Below are positions 26,202 to 35,564 of a stretch of 64,000 bases of DNA, in pieces (positions within the stretch are counted from its first letter, which is position 1; each line of letters starts with the position of its first letter). A model generated the notes under the pieces. It searched no databases. It saw only the letters and a list, made by a program, of their open reading frames with translations, and was not told the origin of the DNA. The DNA comes from Hoeflea sp. YIM 152468 (GTDB taxonomy: Bacteria; Pseudomonadota; Alphaproteobacteria; Rhizobiales; Rhizobiaceae). Where the stretch lies: the NCBI RefSeq assembly GCF_029210485.1, contig NZ_JARGET010000005.1, forward strand, positions 186,001 through 250,000, written 5' to 3'. Made by a program: the position numbers and the translations under genes.

Positions 26202-28355
26202 TCAGTGCGCGAGCACCGCAAGCAGCAGAAGCGCCACGATGTTGGTGATCTTGATGGCCGGGTTGATCGCCGGGCCGGCTGTATCCTTGTAGGGATCGCC
26301 GACAGTGTCACCGGTCACGGATGCCTTGTGGGCGTCCGAGCCCTTCTCGTGCTTGACGCCGTCCTTGTCGACGAACCCGTCTTCAAAGGACTTCTTGGCG
26401 TTGTCCCAGGCACCACCGCCGGAGGTCATCGAAATCGCCACGAACAGGCCATTGACGATCACGCCCAGAAGCGAGGCGCCAAGAGCGGCAAAGGCCGACG
26501 CCTTGGAACCGGAAATCAGAAGCACGCCGAAATAGACAAACAGCGGCGCCAGAACCGGCAGCAGGGAAGGCACGATCATTTCGCGGATCGCAGCCTTGGT
26601 CAGAATGTCGACGGCACGGCCGTAATCCGGCTTCTCGGTGCCTGCCATGATGCCCGGCTTGTTGCGGAACTGCATGCGCACTTCTTCGACAATCGACCCC
26701 GCTGCGCGACCGACCGCCGTCATGGCAATGCCGCCGAACAGGTAGGGGATCAATCCGCCGAAGATCAGGCCTGCGACCACGTAGGGATTGGACAGATCGA
26801 ACGAGATCTCGCCCATATCCTTGAAGTAGAGATACTCCGTCGAGCCTTCGGCATCTGCCTTGGCGGCAAAGAACTTCAGGTCGTTGGAGTACGCCGCAAA
26901 CAGCACCAGCGCTCCAAGGCCGGCCGAACCGATGGCATAGCCCTTGGTGACCGCCTTGGTGGTGTTGCCGACCGCATCCAGTGCATCGGTTGCCTGACGG
27001 ACTTCCGGTGGAAGCCCCGCCATTTCAGCGATCCCGCCGGCGTTGTCTGTGACAGGACCGAACGCGTCGAGTGCGACGATCATGCCGGCAATTCCGAGCA
27101 TGGCGGTCACCGCGATGCCGGTCCCGAACAGACCAGCGAGCTGGTAAGTCGAGATGATGCCGCCAACGATCACGATCGCAGGCAGTGCGGTGGATTCCAG
27201 CGAAATCGCCAGGCCCTGGATCACGTTGGTGCCATGGCCGGTGACCGAGGCTTGCGCAATCGAGTTGACCGGACGCTTGTTGGTTCCGGTATAGTATTCG
27301 GTGATCACCACGATCAGCGCAGTCACGATCAGGCCGATCACACCACAGGCGAACAGGCCTGCACCGGTGATCGACATGCCATCAATCACGGCGACTTCCC
27401 CCCAGCCAATGGTCAGCTGGGTGGCGCCGGCAAGTCCGACAATCGACAGCAGCCCGGTGACGACCAGACCTTTGTAGAGCGCGCCCATGATCGAGCCGTT
27501 CTGGCCCAGCTTGACGAAGAAGGTACCGAGAATCGAGGTGATGACCGACACGCCGCAAATGGCCAGCGGATAGAGCATCGCCGATTCGAGCACAGCCGAG
27601 CCGCCGAAGAAGATAGCTGCGAGAACCATGGTGGCGACCACAGTCACCGCGTAGGTTTCGAACAGGTCGGCCGCCATACCGGCGCAGTCGCCGACATTGT
27701 CGCCAACGTTATCGGCAATGGTAGCCGGGTTGCGCGGGTCATCTTCGGGGATACCGGCTTCGACCTTGCCTACCAGGTCGCCGCCAACATCCGCACCCTT
27801 GGTGAAGATGCCGCCGCCGAGACGCGCAAAGATCGAAATCAGCGATGCGCCAAAGCCGAGCGCGACCAGCGCGTCGATCACCTGACGGCTGTCAGAGGCG
27901 AGCGCCATCGGTCCGGTGAGGAGCCAGTAGTAAACCGCAACGCCGAGCAGCGCCAGACCGGCCACCAGCATTCCGGTGATGGCGCCCGCCTTGAAGGCGA
28001 TGTCGAGGCCGCTGGCAAGATTGACTGCGGACGCCTGTGCCGTGCGCACATTGGCCCGCACAGACACGTGCATGCCGATATAACCCGCGGCTCCCGAAAG
28101 AACCGATCCAATCAGAAATCCGATCGCTGCGGTCGCGCCAAGCAGCAGATATGTTACCACCACAACGACGACACCGACGATGGCGATGGTCGTGTATTGA
28201 CGGTTCAGGTAAGCCTGAGCACCTTCACGAATGTACCCTGCGATCTCCTGCATGCGTGCATTGCCCTGATCGGCAGCCATCACCGATTTGGTCGCCCAGA
28301 CGGCGTAAACAATGGACAGCAATCCGCAGGCGATCACAGCAAATAGAATTGTCAT
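26202..28355 (-). CDS. hppA: Membrane-bound proton-translocating pyrophosphatase (K+-independent type)
   Basis: A 717-residue integral membrane pump coupling pyrophosphate hydrolysis to proton export. Sixteen or so helices are evident. The catalytic blocks [43 protein letters not shown] (around residues 190-235) and the C-terminal [23 protein letters not shown] blocks are intact. The residue deciding potassium dependence reads Lys in [10 protein letters not shown], as in K+-independent enzymes (K+-dependent ones have Ala). It is a single gene with its own terminator; repeat copy B lies just after the stop. Confidence 0.97.
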   Translation of the reverse strand: MTILFAVIACGLLSIVYAVWATKSVMAADQGNARMQEIAGYIREGAQAYLNRQYTTIAIVGVVVVVVTYLLLGATAAIGFLIGSVLSGAAGYIGMHVSVRANVRTAQASAVNLASGLDIAFKAGAITGMLVAGLALLGVAVYYWLLTGPMALASDSRQVIDALVALGFGASLISIFARLGGGIFTKGADVGGDLVGKVEAGIPEDDPRNPATIADNVGDNVGDCAGMAADLFETYAVTVVATMVLAAIFFGGSAVLESAMLYPLAICGVSVITSILGTFFVKLGQNGSIMGALYKGLVVTGLLSIVGLAGATQLTIGWGEVAVIDGMSITGAGLFACGVIGLIVTALIVVITEYYTGTNKRPVNSIAQASVTGHGTNVIQGLAISLESTALPAIVIVGGIISTYQLAGLFGTGIAVTAMLGIAGMIVALDAFGPVTDNAGGIAEMAGLPPEVRQATDALDAVGNTTKAVTKGYAIGSAGLGALVLFAAYSNDLKFFAAKADAEGSTEYLYFKDMGEISFDLSNPYVVAGLIFGGLIPYLFGGIAMTAVGRAAGSIVEEVRMQFRNKPGIMAGTEKPDYGRAVDILTKAAIREMIVPSLLPVLAPLFVYFGVLLISGSKASAFAALGASLLGVIVNGLFVAISMTSGGGAWDNAKKSFEDGFVDKDGVKHEKGSDAHKASVTGDTVGDPYKDTAGPAINPAIKITNIVALLLLAVLAH

Positions 28356-28616
28356 GCTGATATCCCTCCAATTTGGCCGGAATCAGATGATCTCCCCCCC
28401 GGCCATAAGATGCGCGACGAAGCAATCCGGACCACCCGCCCGGACCTTGCCGCATCGCGGCGGATGATTGCGACAAGGGTGGGTCGACGTCAAGGGCGCA
28501 GATAGTGTTATTGCCCGCGCCGGGAAATTAAGCTTTGGGAAACGGTATGTGACCAGCCGGGTTTCACCTCCCGGCCAAGCCCATCCGGTCCTCAGTCTGG
28601 TGCAGGCCCCGCTCGA

Positions 28617-29855
28617 TCACAGGGAGCGGCGGCGCTCCCAGAGATTCTGCATACCCAGCGCCAGCAAGCAGAACAGTGCGACAGGCCAGAACAGGCTGTT
28701 GAGTGCATCCCATCCCCAGGCATTGAGAACCTTGCCCGACATCAGCGAGGAAAAGGCCACGATGCCGAACAGGGTCACATCATGGAAACCCTGCACCTTG
28801 TTCTTCTCTGACGAACGATAGGTCATGGTCACCATGGTGGTGGCGCCGATGAAGCCAAAATTCCAGCCAACCCCAAGCAGCACCAAAGCCAGCCAGAAAT
28901 TCCACAACTCGATGCCCAAATGGGCGACAATGGCGCACACAAGCAGGATGACGAGGCCTGCGGCGGTGATGGTGTCGCGGCCAAACCGGGCAATCAGCTT
29001 GCCGGTGAAGAAACTGGGCGCGAACATCGCCATCACATGCCACTGGATGCCCAGCGTGGCGAGTTCGGGGGAAAAGCCGCAGCCCACCATTGCCAGCGGC
29101 GCGCCCGTCATCATGAAGGTCATCAAAGCGTAGGAGCCGACACCGCAAATCATCGCCGTGACAAAGCGCGACTGGCTGATGATCTCCCACAGGGGACGCG
29201 CCGGGGTTTCGTCGTGCCCGGCCTCCCCGGGACGGGTGTCATTGGGGATGCGCAGGAACCAAAGAATCGCCATGGTGATCAGCGCAAGCGGCACCAGGGC
29301 TACGAAGGAGCCGGCAAACATCACCGGATCGAACAGCTCGCGGGTGAAGATGACCGTCTGCGGGCCGATGATGGCGGCAAACACGCCTCCGGCGAGCACC
29401 CAGGAAATCGCTTGCGCCTTGAAGTTGGTCGGCGAGCCATCGGCCGCTGCAAAGCGGTATTGCTGAACGAACGAGCCGCCAAGACCGATAAAGGCCATTC
29501 CAAAGGCAAACAGCCAGAACTCATGCCGAAACAAGGCGATCGCTGCAATGATTCCGCCAAGCGCGGTCATCAGCATCCCCGACAGAAAGCCATGGCGGCG
29601 TCCGATCTGGCGCATCAGCCAGGCGGCCGGCAATGCGCCGACCGCGACACCGAGATTGAATCCGGTCACCGGTGCGGTGGCCAGGGACTTGTCTGCACCA
29701 AGCAGATAAAATCCGGCAAGGCCACCCATGGAAATGGCGATCGGTGCGGCAGCGCCGCCAAAGGCCTGGGCGCCCGACAGCAGCAGCGCATTGCGGCGCG
29801 CCAGGTTCTCGGCATCCGTCGTTCCCGCCAATCCGACCCGGTCAAGAAACGCCAT
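28617..29855 (-). CDS. Major facilitator superfamily transporter
   Basis: A 412-residue protein with about twelve membrane helices in two halves. The MFS loop 2-3 motif reads MRQIGRRHGFLSGM (about residues 82-95), close to the G-x3-D/R-R-x-G-R-R consensus. The central cytoplasmic loop is about residues 210-235 (RIPNDTRPGEAGHDET). The substrate is not predictable from the sequence. It starts five bases after the nusB stop, so it is probably transcribed with ribH and nusB, which is unusual company for an efflux-type transporter. Confidence 0.88.
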   Translation of the reverse strand: MAFLDRVGLAGTTDAENLARRNALLLSGAQAFGGAAAPIAISMGGLAGFYLLGADKSLATAPVTGFNLGVAVGALPAAWLMRQIGRRHGFLSGMLMTALGGIIAAIALFRHEFWLFAFGMAFIGLGGSFVQQYRFAAADGSPTNFKAQAISWVLAGGVFAAIIGPQTVIFTRELFDPVMFAGSFVALVPLALITMAILWFLRIPNDTRPGEAGHDETPARPLWEIISQSRFVTAMICGVGSYALMTFMMTGAPLAMVGCGFSPELATLGIQWHVMAMFAPSFFTGKLIARFGRDTITAAGLVILLVCAIVAHLGIELWNFWLALVLLGVGWNFGFIGATTMVTMTYRSSEKNKVQGFHDVTLFGIVAFSSLMSGKVLNAWGWDALNSLFWPVALFCLLALGMQNLWERRRSL

Positions 29856-29860
29856 TGATC

Positions 29861-30370
29861 TCAGTCCTTGCCGGGCTTGGGCTCGCCGCGGTATTTGCGC
29901 GCCAGACGGTCAAGCACGGCATTGACGATCTTTGTCTCATCGCCGTCGAAGAACGCCCGCGCCACATCAACATATTCATTGACGATAACTGCAACGGGGA
30001 CGTCCTTTTTCGCACTGAGTTCCCACGCCCCTGATCTGAGGATGGCGCGCAAGGTCGCGTCAAGCCGCGACAGCGGCCAGTCTTCGTTCAGCCCGGCGCG
30101 AATGACCGGATCAAGCTCGCGCTGGTTCTCGACAACACCCGAGACGACGGCACGAAACCAGGCCGCGTCGGCGGGGCGGTACTGCTCGCCATCAATTTCG
30201 TTGCCCAGCCGGTGCGCCTCATACTCGGCCACCACCTCGAGAACACCGGCGCCGCCAATATCCATCTGGTAGAGCGCCTGAACGGCGGCCAGCCTTGCGG
30301 CGCCACGCTGATTGGCGGCCTTGATCTCAAGCTTCGGAGCGGAGGATGGGGGAGATTGTTCTGTGCTCAC
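29861..30370 (-). CDS. nusB: Transcription antitermination factor NusB
   Basis: RNA-binding factor that, with S10, NusA and NusG, supports antitermination in rRNA operons. About 169 residues; the family core starts [23 protein letters not shown] and ends with [35 protein letters not shown] at 30370 is taken as the start; a TTG at 30376, overlapping the ribH stop as TTGA, is the alternative and would add two residues. It follows ribH, a conserved rhizobial pair. Confidence 0.95.
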   Translation of the reverse strand: MSTEQSPPSSAPKLEIKAANQRGAARLAAVQALYQMDIGGAGVLEVVAEYEAHRLGNEIDGEQYRPADAAWFRAVVSGVVENQRELDPVIRAGLNEDWPLSRLDATLRAILRSGAWELSAKKDVPVAVIVNEYVDVARAFFDGDETKIVNAVLDRLARKYRGEPKPGKD

Positions 30371-30372
30371 GT

Positions 30373-30828
30373 TCAAGCCGCCAGACTGTCTTTCAGCGCG
30401 ATCATCGTCAACGCTGCCCGGGCCGCAAACCCGCCCTTGTCAAGCCGGTCCTTCTTGACCCGCTCCCAGGCCTGCTCGGCATTTTCGGTGGTCATGATAC
30501 CATTGCCCAGCGCCAGCGATTCAGACACTGACAGGGTCATCAGGCCGCGGGCCGATTCATTGGCGACAATATCGAAATGGTGGGTCTCGCCGCGAATGAC
30601 CACGCCGAGTGCGACGAAACCATCATACTCGGCGCCGCCCTCATCCATGGCATCCAGCGCAAAGGCAATGGCGGGCGGAATTTCAAGCGCGCCGGGCACG
30701 GTGACGACGTCGTAGGTCGCACCGCCTGCATCCAGCGCGGATTTGGCTCCGTCCAGCAAGGCGTCGGACATATCGTCATAAAAACGCGCTTCGACGATCA
30801 GCAAATGCGGGATCTTTGGCTTTGCCAT
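30373..30828 (-). CDS. ribH: 6,7-dimethyl-8-ribityllumazine synthase
   Basis: Penultimate enzyme of riboflavin synthesis, condensing the pyrimidinedione with dihydroxybutanone phosphate; it forms icosahedral or decameric shells. The 151-residue protein shows [13 protein letters not shown], the phosphate/active-site block [22 protein letters not shown] and [14 protein letters not shown]. It is separated from ribE/ribD by two genes on the other strand (31095-33314), whereas glyA-nrdR-ribD-ribE-ribH-nusB is the usual contiguous order in relatives. Confidence 0.96.
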   Translation of the reverse strand: MAKPKIPHLLIVEARFYDDMSDALLDGAKSALDAGGATYDVVTVPGALEIPPAIAFALDAMDEGGAEYDGFVALGVVIRGETHHFDIVANESARGLMTLSVSESLALGNGIMTTENAEQAWERVKKDRLDKGGFAARAALTMIALKDSLAA

Positions 30829-31094
30829 GACGGTTTTCCTTTTTGCGGGCGTTTTGCCACGCGTCGCAGGGTTCCAAAACAGAACTGCACAAAATGGGTC
30901 GGATCAGAGCGCGGTCAAACCACTTTGTCCGCGGCTTGGCAAGAGAAAAGGGCCCGGCGGCGCATCGCAGCGGCCTTTTGTCCATGTTGGTGCCGATCTT
31001 CAGTGTCCTTTTTCCATGCAGCGGGCAAGCCACGCAGCGGCCGGGTCAGGTCTTGCCTTTGCGCCAATGTCGCGACTCCGCTAAGCAAACACCC

Positions 31095-31862
31095 ATGTGC
31101 GCGACCAGACCCCGGGAAACAGATCTCTATCTACCTGTCAAAGCTCTGCTTGAAGGCCAGGGCTACGTGGTCAAGGGCGAGATCGGCGCGGCCGACATTG
31201 TGGCTGTCCGCGATGGCGAAGAGCCGGTGGTGGTGGAACTGAAAACCGGCTTCTCGCTGTCGCTGTTTCATCAGGGCATCGAACGCCAATCCATCACCGA
31301 TGCGGTCTACATCGCCGTGCCACGGGGAACGGGACGGCATTTCCACAAGGCGATTGCGGCCAACACATCGCTGTGCAGGCGACTCGGTCTCGGCTTGATG
31401 ACAGTGCGGCTGAAAGACGGGCTGGTCGAGGTGCACGCCGACCCCCTGCCCTACAAGCCGCGCAAGTCGATCAAGAAAAGGGGCCGTCTTCTGCGGGAGT
31501 TTGCCAGGCGCACCGGCGACCCCAATTCCGGTGGCGCCACAAGGCAGGGGCTGATGACAGCCTATCGTCAGGACGCGCTGCGCTGCGCCCGGGTTCTCTC
31601 TGAACTCGGGCCGACCAAGGCAGCCCTGGTGGCCAAGACGAGCGGCGTCGACCGGGCCAGAACGCTGATGGCAGACAATCACTATGGCTGGTTCGAACGG
31701 GTCGCGACCGGCATCTATGGGCTTTGCCCCAAAGGCGCCGAAGCGCTGCAGCACCTCGGTGATCCCGACGCTGGTCCCGACATGCCTGCTCCGGCCAAGA
31801 TCGGCGACAACGGGACCGAGAGCTGTTCGGCAAGTGGCAACGTCAGCAGCGCCAAAGCGTGA
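31095..31862 (+). CDS. DUF2161 family PD-(D/E)XK nuclease-like protein
   Basis: A 255-residue protein of the DUF2161 family. The N-terminal half has a PD-(D/E)XK-type core: GAADIVAVRDGEEPVVVELKTG, with Asp in ADIV and the E-x-K in VELKTG (about residues 30-52), then FHQGIERQS. The C-terminal half is a winged-helix-like basic region (VLSELGPTKAALVAKTSGVDRARTLMADNHYGWFERV). It is probably a DNA- or phosphodiester-acting enzyme of unknown target. The ATG at 31095 was chosen because the upstream frame is not conserved. It lies, with the next gene, inside the otherwise minus-strand riboflavin operon. Confidence 0.78.
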   Translation: MCATRPRETDLYLPVKALLEGQGYVVKGEIGAADIVAVRDGEEPVVVELKTGFSLSLFHQGIERQSITDAVYIAVPRGTGRHFHKAIAANTSLCRRLGLGLMTVRLKDGLVEVHADPLPYKPRKSIKKRGRLLREFARRTGDPNSGGATRQGLMTAYRQDALRCARVLSELGPTKAALVAKTSGVDRARTLMADNHYGWFERVATGIYGLCPKGAEALQHLGDPDAGPDMPAPAKIGDNGTESCSASGNVSSAKA

Positions 31863-31928
31863 AGTTTACGCTCGGTTAACTATAAGTGCGGATGGTTGAA
31901 GCCTCAGACTTCTCGTGCAGGCAAGCGA

Positions 31929-33314
31929 ATGCGTCATCCATCACACCACGTGTCAGGCCAGCTCTGGCGCCGGACGTGGTCACCTTTGCAGGAACCGCTG
32001 CAATTTGCCCGACCAGGTGTCCTGTCGCCGGGTCTCTTGCGGCTGTCTGCAATTGTCCTGTCGGCGTTCGGAATGGCGCTGATGCTGATTTCACTGCGCC
32101 CGTTTGCCGGTGCAAGCCTGGTCAGCGAAACGGGCGATGATGGCGGGAATCTGATCAATCAGGTCGGTTTTCTGGCTGCCGGGCTGGTGTTCGCCGTGGC
32201 GATGATGTGCCTGGCCCGCCGCCGGGTGCTGGCCAGCCTGTTATCGCCGGGTTTCCTGCTCCTGGGCGCAGTTCTGGCTTATGCCGTGGCCACGGCGCCG
32301 GACCCCGATTCCACGCTGCGTGCCGTCGTCCTCACGCTCATCGGCATGTTTGTCGCCTTTGCGACCCTGGTGCTGCCTCGCAGCGAGAAGGATTTTCAAA
32401 TCGCGCTGATGATCGCGGCGGCGGCCGCACTTGCCCTCTCCTATGGCGGCCTGGTGCTGCTGCCGGATCTGGCGAAACATGGCTACGATGCCTATGAGCC
32501 GCAGCATAGCGGGCTGTGGCGCGGACATTTCAGTCACAAGAACATTGCCGGGCCGGTCATGTGCGTGATTGCCATTTTCGGCCTCTATCTGATGCGCACA
32601 GGCCACCGGTTCGGCGGCTTGATCATTTTTGCCGCCGGCGCGCTTTTCGTCTTCGAGACCGGATCCAAAACCACCAGCGGGTTCTTTCCGCTGTCGATCC
32701 TGATTGTGTTCATGGCCGGCCTGTTCGGGCGCAGCGGCGCGGCTATCCTGGCTTATGTCCTTGCGATGGCTCTGGTGGCCGGGGTCACCATCGGCTCACT
32801 CTACAGCCCGGACATCTCCCTGTTGATTGGCGATTTTCTGGGCGATGAGACCTATACCGGCCGGACCGCCTTGTGGGAATTCAGCCTGTCGAAGATCCCG
32901 GACAAACCCTGGCTTGGCTACGGGCTTTACAATTTCTGGGGCACCACCAATGTGACCGGGCTGGACAAGCCGTTTGAAGCCGCATGGGACTATCGGTTCA
33001 TCGTCCATGGCCACAACAATTTCCTCGATTTGCTGCTCAATCTCGGCTTCGTCGGCGGATCGGTGGTGTTCTGGATGTTGTATGTCGGGCCAGTGTTCGA
33101 TTACGCGCGCGCCCGACGAATCTCGGGCAACAGCAAGCTTGCCGACATGTTCTTCATGATCATTGTCTTTGTCGGCCTGCTCTCGTTTCTTGAGACATTT
33201 TTTCTGGCCCGCAACGATCCGCTGTGGCTGATGCACGCCTTCGGTCTTATCGGGCTTCACGTGCTGGCGCGGTTCAGCGTGTCAGGCATCCCGGCATCGA
33301 CCTATCGGCGTTAG
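31929..33314 (+). CDS. O-antigen ligase family (ExoQ-like) membrane protein
   Basis: A 461-residue polytopic protein with about twelve hydrophobic helices and a late periplasmic loop. The Wzy_C/ExoQ signature is visible in LWRGHFSHKNIAGPVM (about residue 195), ETGSKTTSG, and WEFSLSKIPDKPWLGYGLYNFW followed by VHGHNNFLDLLLNLGFVGG (about 315-375). It probably polymerises or ligates surface polysaccharide. No other glycan gene is adjacent; its likely partners are 20 kb away at 4.8-13.1 kb. It is convergent with ribE. Confidence 0.85.
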   Translation: MRHPSHHVSGQLWRRTWSPLQEPLQFARPGVLSPGLLRLSAIVLSAFGMALMLISLRPFAGASLVSETGDDGGNLINQVGFLAAGLVFAVAMMCLARRRVLASLLSPGFLLLGAVLAYAVATAPDPDSTLRAVVLTLIGMFVAFATLVLPRSEKDFQIALMIAAAAALALSYGGLVLLPDLAKHGYDAYEPQHSGLWRGHFSHKNIAGPVMCVIAIFGLYLMRTGHRFGGLIIFAAGALFVFETGSKTTSGFFPLSILIVFMAGLFGRSGAAILAYVLAMALVAGVTIGSLYSPDISLLIGDFLGDETYTGRTALWEFSLSKIPDKPWLGYGLYNFWGTTNVTGLDKPFEAAWDYRFIVHGHNNFLDLLLNLGFVGGSVVFWMLYVGPVFDYARARRISGNSKLADMFFMIIVFVGLLSFLETFFLARNDPLWLMHAFGLIGLHVLARFSVSGIPASTYRR

Positions 33315-33342
33315 GCGACGGAACAGATGGGTCAGCCTCAGG

Positions 33343-33963
33343 TCAGCCTCCAGAAGACGTCGCGGTCTCGGCCAGGCGGGCAGCGTAGCGCGCCATCTGG
33401 TCCACTTCAAGGTTGACCCTGTCGCCAACAGCCCGAGCGGCCCAGGTGGTGACCTCGAGCGAGTGCCGGATCAGCAGGACATCGAAATCTGCACCGTTGA
33501 CGGCATTGACGGTCAGCGAGGTTCCGTCCAGCGCCACGGAGCCCTTCGGCGCGATGAACCGCGACAGCGGCTCAGGCGCGCGCAATGTAAACCGGCGGGC
33601 TTCGCCCTCATCCCTGATCGAGATGATCCGGGCCAGACCGTCGACATGACCGGAGACCATATGTCCGCCAAGTTCGTCGCCGATCTTCAGGGACCGCTCG
33701 AGATTGATCGGCGTGCTCACGTTCCACGTGCCAATGGTGGTCAACCGTAACGCTTCCTCCCAGGCCTCGACTTCGAACCAGCGGCAATGGTCGTCCGGCC
33801 CGGCAAGCGCGGTCACGGTCAAACACACACCGGAGCAGGCTATCGACGCGCCGATGTCAATCGTCGCCGGATCCCAGGCGGTCTCGATGCGCAAGCCTAT
33901 ACCTTGGTCTCGCTGGCGCAGCGTGGCCACCCGGCCGATATCGGTGATGATGCCGGTAAACAT
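33343..33963 (-). CDS. ribE: Riboflavin synthase, alpha-type
   Basis: Dismutates two lumazine molecules to riboflavin. The 206-residue protein consists of two lumazine-binding repeats: the first starts MFTGIITDIGRV, with SIACSGVCLTV at about residue 40, and the second has GHMVSGHVDGLA and GSVALDGTSLTVN. The ATG at 33963 begins the conserved MFTGI start; the upstream open frame overlaps ribD and is not part of the gene. It follows ribD after four bases. Confidence 0.96.
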   Translation of the reverse strand: MFTGIITDIGRVATLRQRDQGIGLRIETAWDPATIDIGASIACSGVCLTVTALAGPDDHCRWFEVEAWEEALRLTTIGTWNVSTPINLERSLKIGDELGGHMVSGHVDGLARIISIRDEGEARRFTLRAPEPLSRFIAPKGSVALDGTSLTVNAVNGADFDVLLIRHSLEVTTWAARAVGDRVNLEVDQMARYAARLAETATSSGG

Positions 33964-33967
33964 GGTC

Positions 33968-35071
33968 TCAGACCCTTTCGTATTCGTCGCATTGGTCCGC
34001 ACCATATTTCACGGATACCACGTGCCGGAAAGACGGCGGCACGGAATCGCAGGTCACAGGCGCGTCCACCGCTTCTCCCGCAATGGCGCCCTCGCCGGTC
34101 AGCAGAACAATCCGGTCAACCAGATCCTCGGCGAGGAATGATCGGGCAATCCCGGCCCCGCCTTCGACAAGAACGGTCGACAGACCGCGTGCGGCCAGGT
34201 CTTCCAGCAATTCGGGCAGCGCAAGACGGCCATCGAGCGCATCAGATGCGACGAACTCGGCACCACAGTCCGCCAGCGCCGCGCGACGCGGATCCTCCTG
34301 CGAGGCAGCCGTGGCAATCCACAACGGCACAGTGCGGGCTGTGGCTGCAAGCCTGGAGCCAACAGACAGTCTGAGATTGGTGTCAAGCACCAGCCGGACC
34401 GGCGAGCGGTCTTCCAGCCCTGGAAGGCGGCAGGTGAGTTCCGGATCGTCATTGATCGCGGTGCCGACACCGATCAGGATGACATCGGACAGCGCGCGCA
34501 AGGCGTGGACCTGCCGCCGGGTGATCTCCCCGGTGATGGCCACCTGTCCGGCGTCGCGCTTTCCGATCTTGCCATTGGACGATACTGCGAGCTTGAGAGT
34601 CACATGCACACGGTTGTTGATGCGGCGGGTGAGGTAGCCGGCAAGATCACGTTCCGCCTCGCGGGCCAGAACGCCTGTCTCCACTTCGATCCCGGCAGTG
34701 CGCAGGATGGCGTAGCCGCGACCTGAAACACGCTCATCCGGGTCGGTCGCAGCGGCGACGACACGGGCGATGCCGGCGGTGACCAACGCTTCGGCGCAAG
34801 GCGGCGTGCGTCCGTGATGGGCACAGGGTTCAAGGGTGACATAGGCTGTCGCGCCACGCGCCAGCGCGCCCGCCTCAGCCAGCGCCTGTGCCTCGGCGTG
34901 GGGCCGACCACCGATGGCGGTGATGCCGCGACCGACGATGACAGGCACCCCGTCGATCCGGTTGACGATCAGGGTCGCCACGGACGGGTTGGACCCGGTG
35001 CGACCTTGATGCCAGCGCGCCAGACGGATTGCCGCCGCGATGAACCTGCGGTCAAGCGCGCTGACGGCCAT
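33968..35071 (-). CDS. ribD: Bifunctional riboflavin deaminase/reductase
   Basis: A 367-residue enzyme with an N-terminal cytidine-deaminase-like zinc domain (GGRPHAEAQAL and PCAHHGRTPPC, supplying the His and Cys ligands, about residues 50-90) and a C-terminal reductase domain (LKLAVSSNGKIG, GVGTAINDDPELTCR, VLVEGGAGIARSF). It catalyses the second and third steps of riboflavin synthesis. The ATG at 35071 (MAVSALDRRF) was chosen over one at 35107, which would reach into nrdR. It lies four bases after nrdR. Confidence 0.96.
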   Translation of the reverse strand: MAVSALDRRFIAAAIRLARWHQGRTGSNPSVATLIVNRIDGVPVIVGRGITAIGGRPHAEAQALAEAGALARGATAYVTLEPCAHHGRTPPCAEALVTAGIARVVAAATDPDERVSGRGYAILRTAGIEVETGVLAREAERDLAGYLTRRINNRVHVTLKLAVSSNGKIGKRDAGQVAITGEITRRQVHALRALSDVILIGVGTAINDDPELTCRLPGLEDRSPVRLVLDTNLRLSVGSRLAATARTVPLWIATAASQEDPRRAALADCGAEFVASDALDGRLALPELLEDLAARGLSTVLVEGGAGIARSFLAEDLVDRIVLLTGEGAIAGEAVDAPVTCDSVPPSFRHVVSVKYGADQCDEYERV

Positions 35072-35075
35072 CGTC

Positions 35076-35558
35076 TCAGAGATCTCCGACCGAACTGTCG
35101 CCCGCAATCCGTGCGGTCAGTTCGGCAATGGTGCGTTCGAAATCCTCTGGACCGGAGAAATCCCGGTAGACAGAGGCATAGCGGACGAACCCGACATCAT
35201 CGAGCGCCTTGAGCGCCTCAAGCACCAGCAGGCCGATCCCGTCGGTGGCAATCTCGGTCTCTCCCGAACTTTCAAGCCGACGGACGATGCCCGAGACCGC
35301 GCGGTCGATCCGCTCCGGATCGACCGGACGCTTGCGCAACGCGATCTGGAACGATTTTGCCAGCTTGTCGCGATCGAACGGAACCCGCCTGCCGGTTTTC
35401 TTGAGCACCTGCAGATCACGCAACTGAACCCGTTCGAAGGTGGTGAAGCGGCCACCGCAATCGGGACATACGCGCCGCCGGCGAATGGCGGCGCCGTCTT
35501 CAGCCGGCCGCGAATCCTTCACCTGGCTGTCTTCAGAGCTGCAATAGGGACACCGCAT
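35076..35558 (-). CDS. nrdR: Transcriptional repressor NrdR
   Basis: ATP/dATP-responsive repressor of ribonucleotide reductase genes. The 160-residue protein has an N-terminal zinc ribbon ([18 protein letters not shown] and [13 protein letters not shown], residues 1-48) and an ATP-cone domain ([19 protein letters not shown] onwards). It sits six bases after glyA and four before ribD, a layout conserved in rhizobia. Confidence 0.97.
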   Translation of the reverse strand: MRCPYCSSEDSQVKDSRPAEDGAAIRRRRVCPDCGGRFTTFERVQLRDLQVLKKTGRRVPFDRDKLAKSFQIALRKRPVDPERIDRAVSGIVRRLESSGETEIATDGIGLLVLEALKALDDVGFVRYASVYRDFSGPEDFERTIAELTARIAGDSSVGDL

Positions 35559-35564
35559 GCCGGG

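Noticed and set aside
26205-28346. 713-residue open frame antisense to hppA
   Set aside because: Translation is rich in His/Arg/Gly without domains, as expected for the mirror frame of a GC-rich membrane-protein gene; hppA on the other strand is unmistakable.
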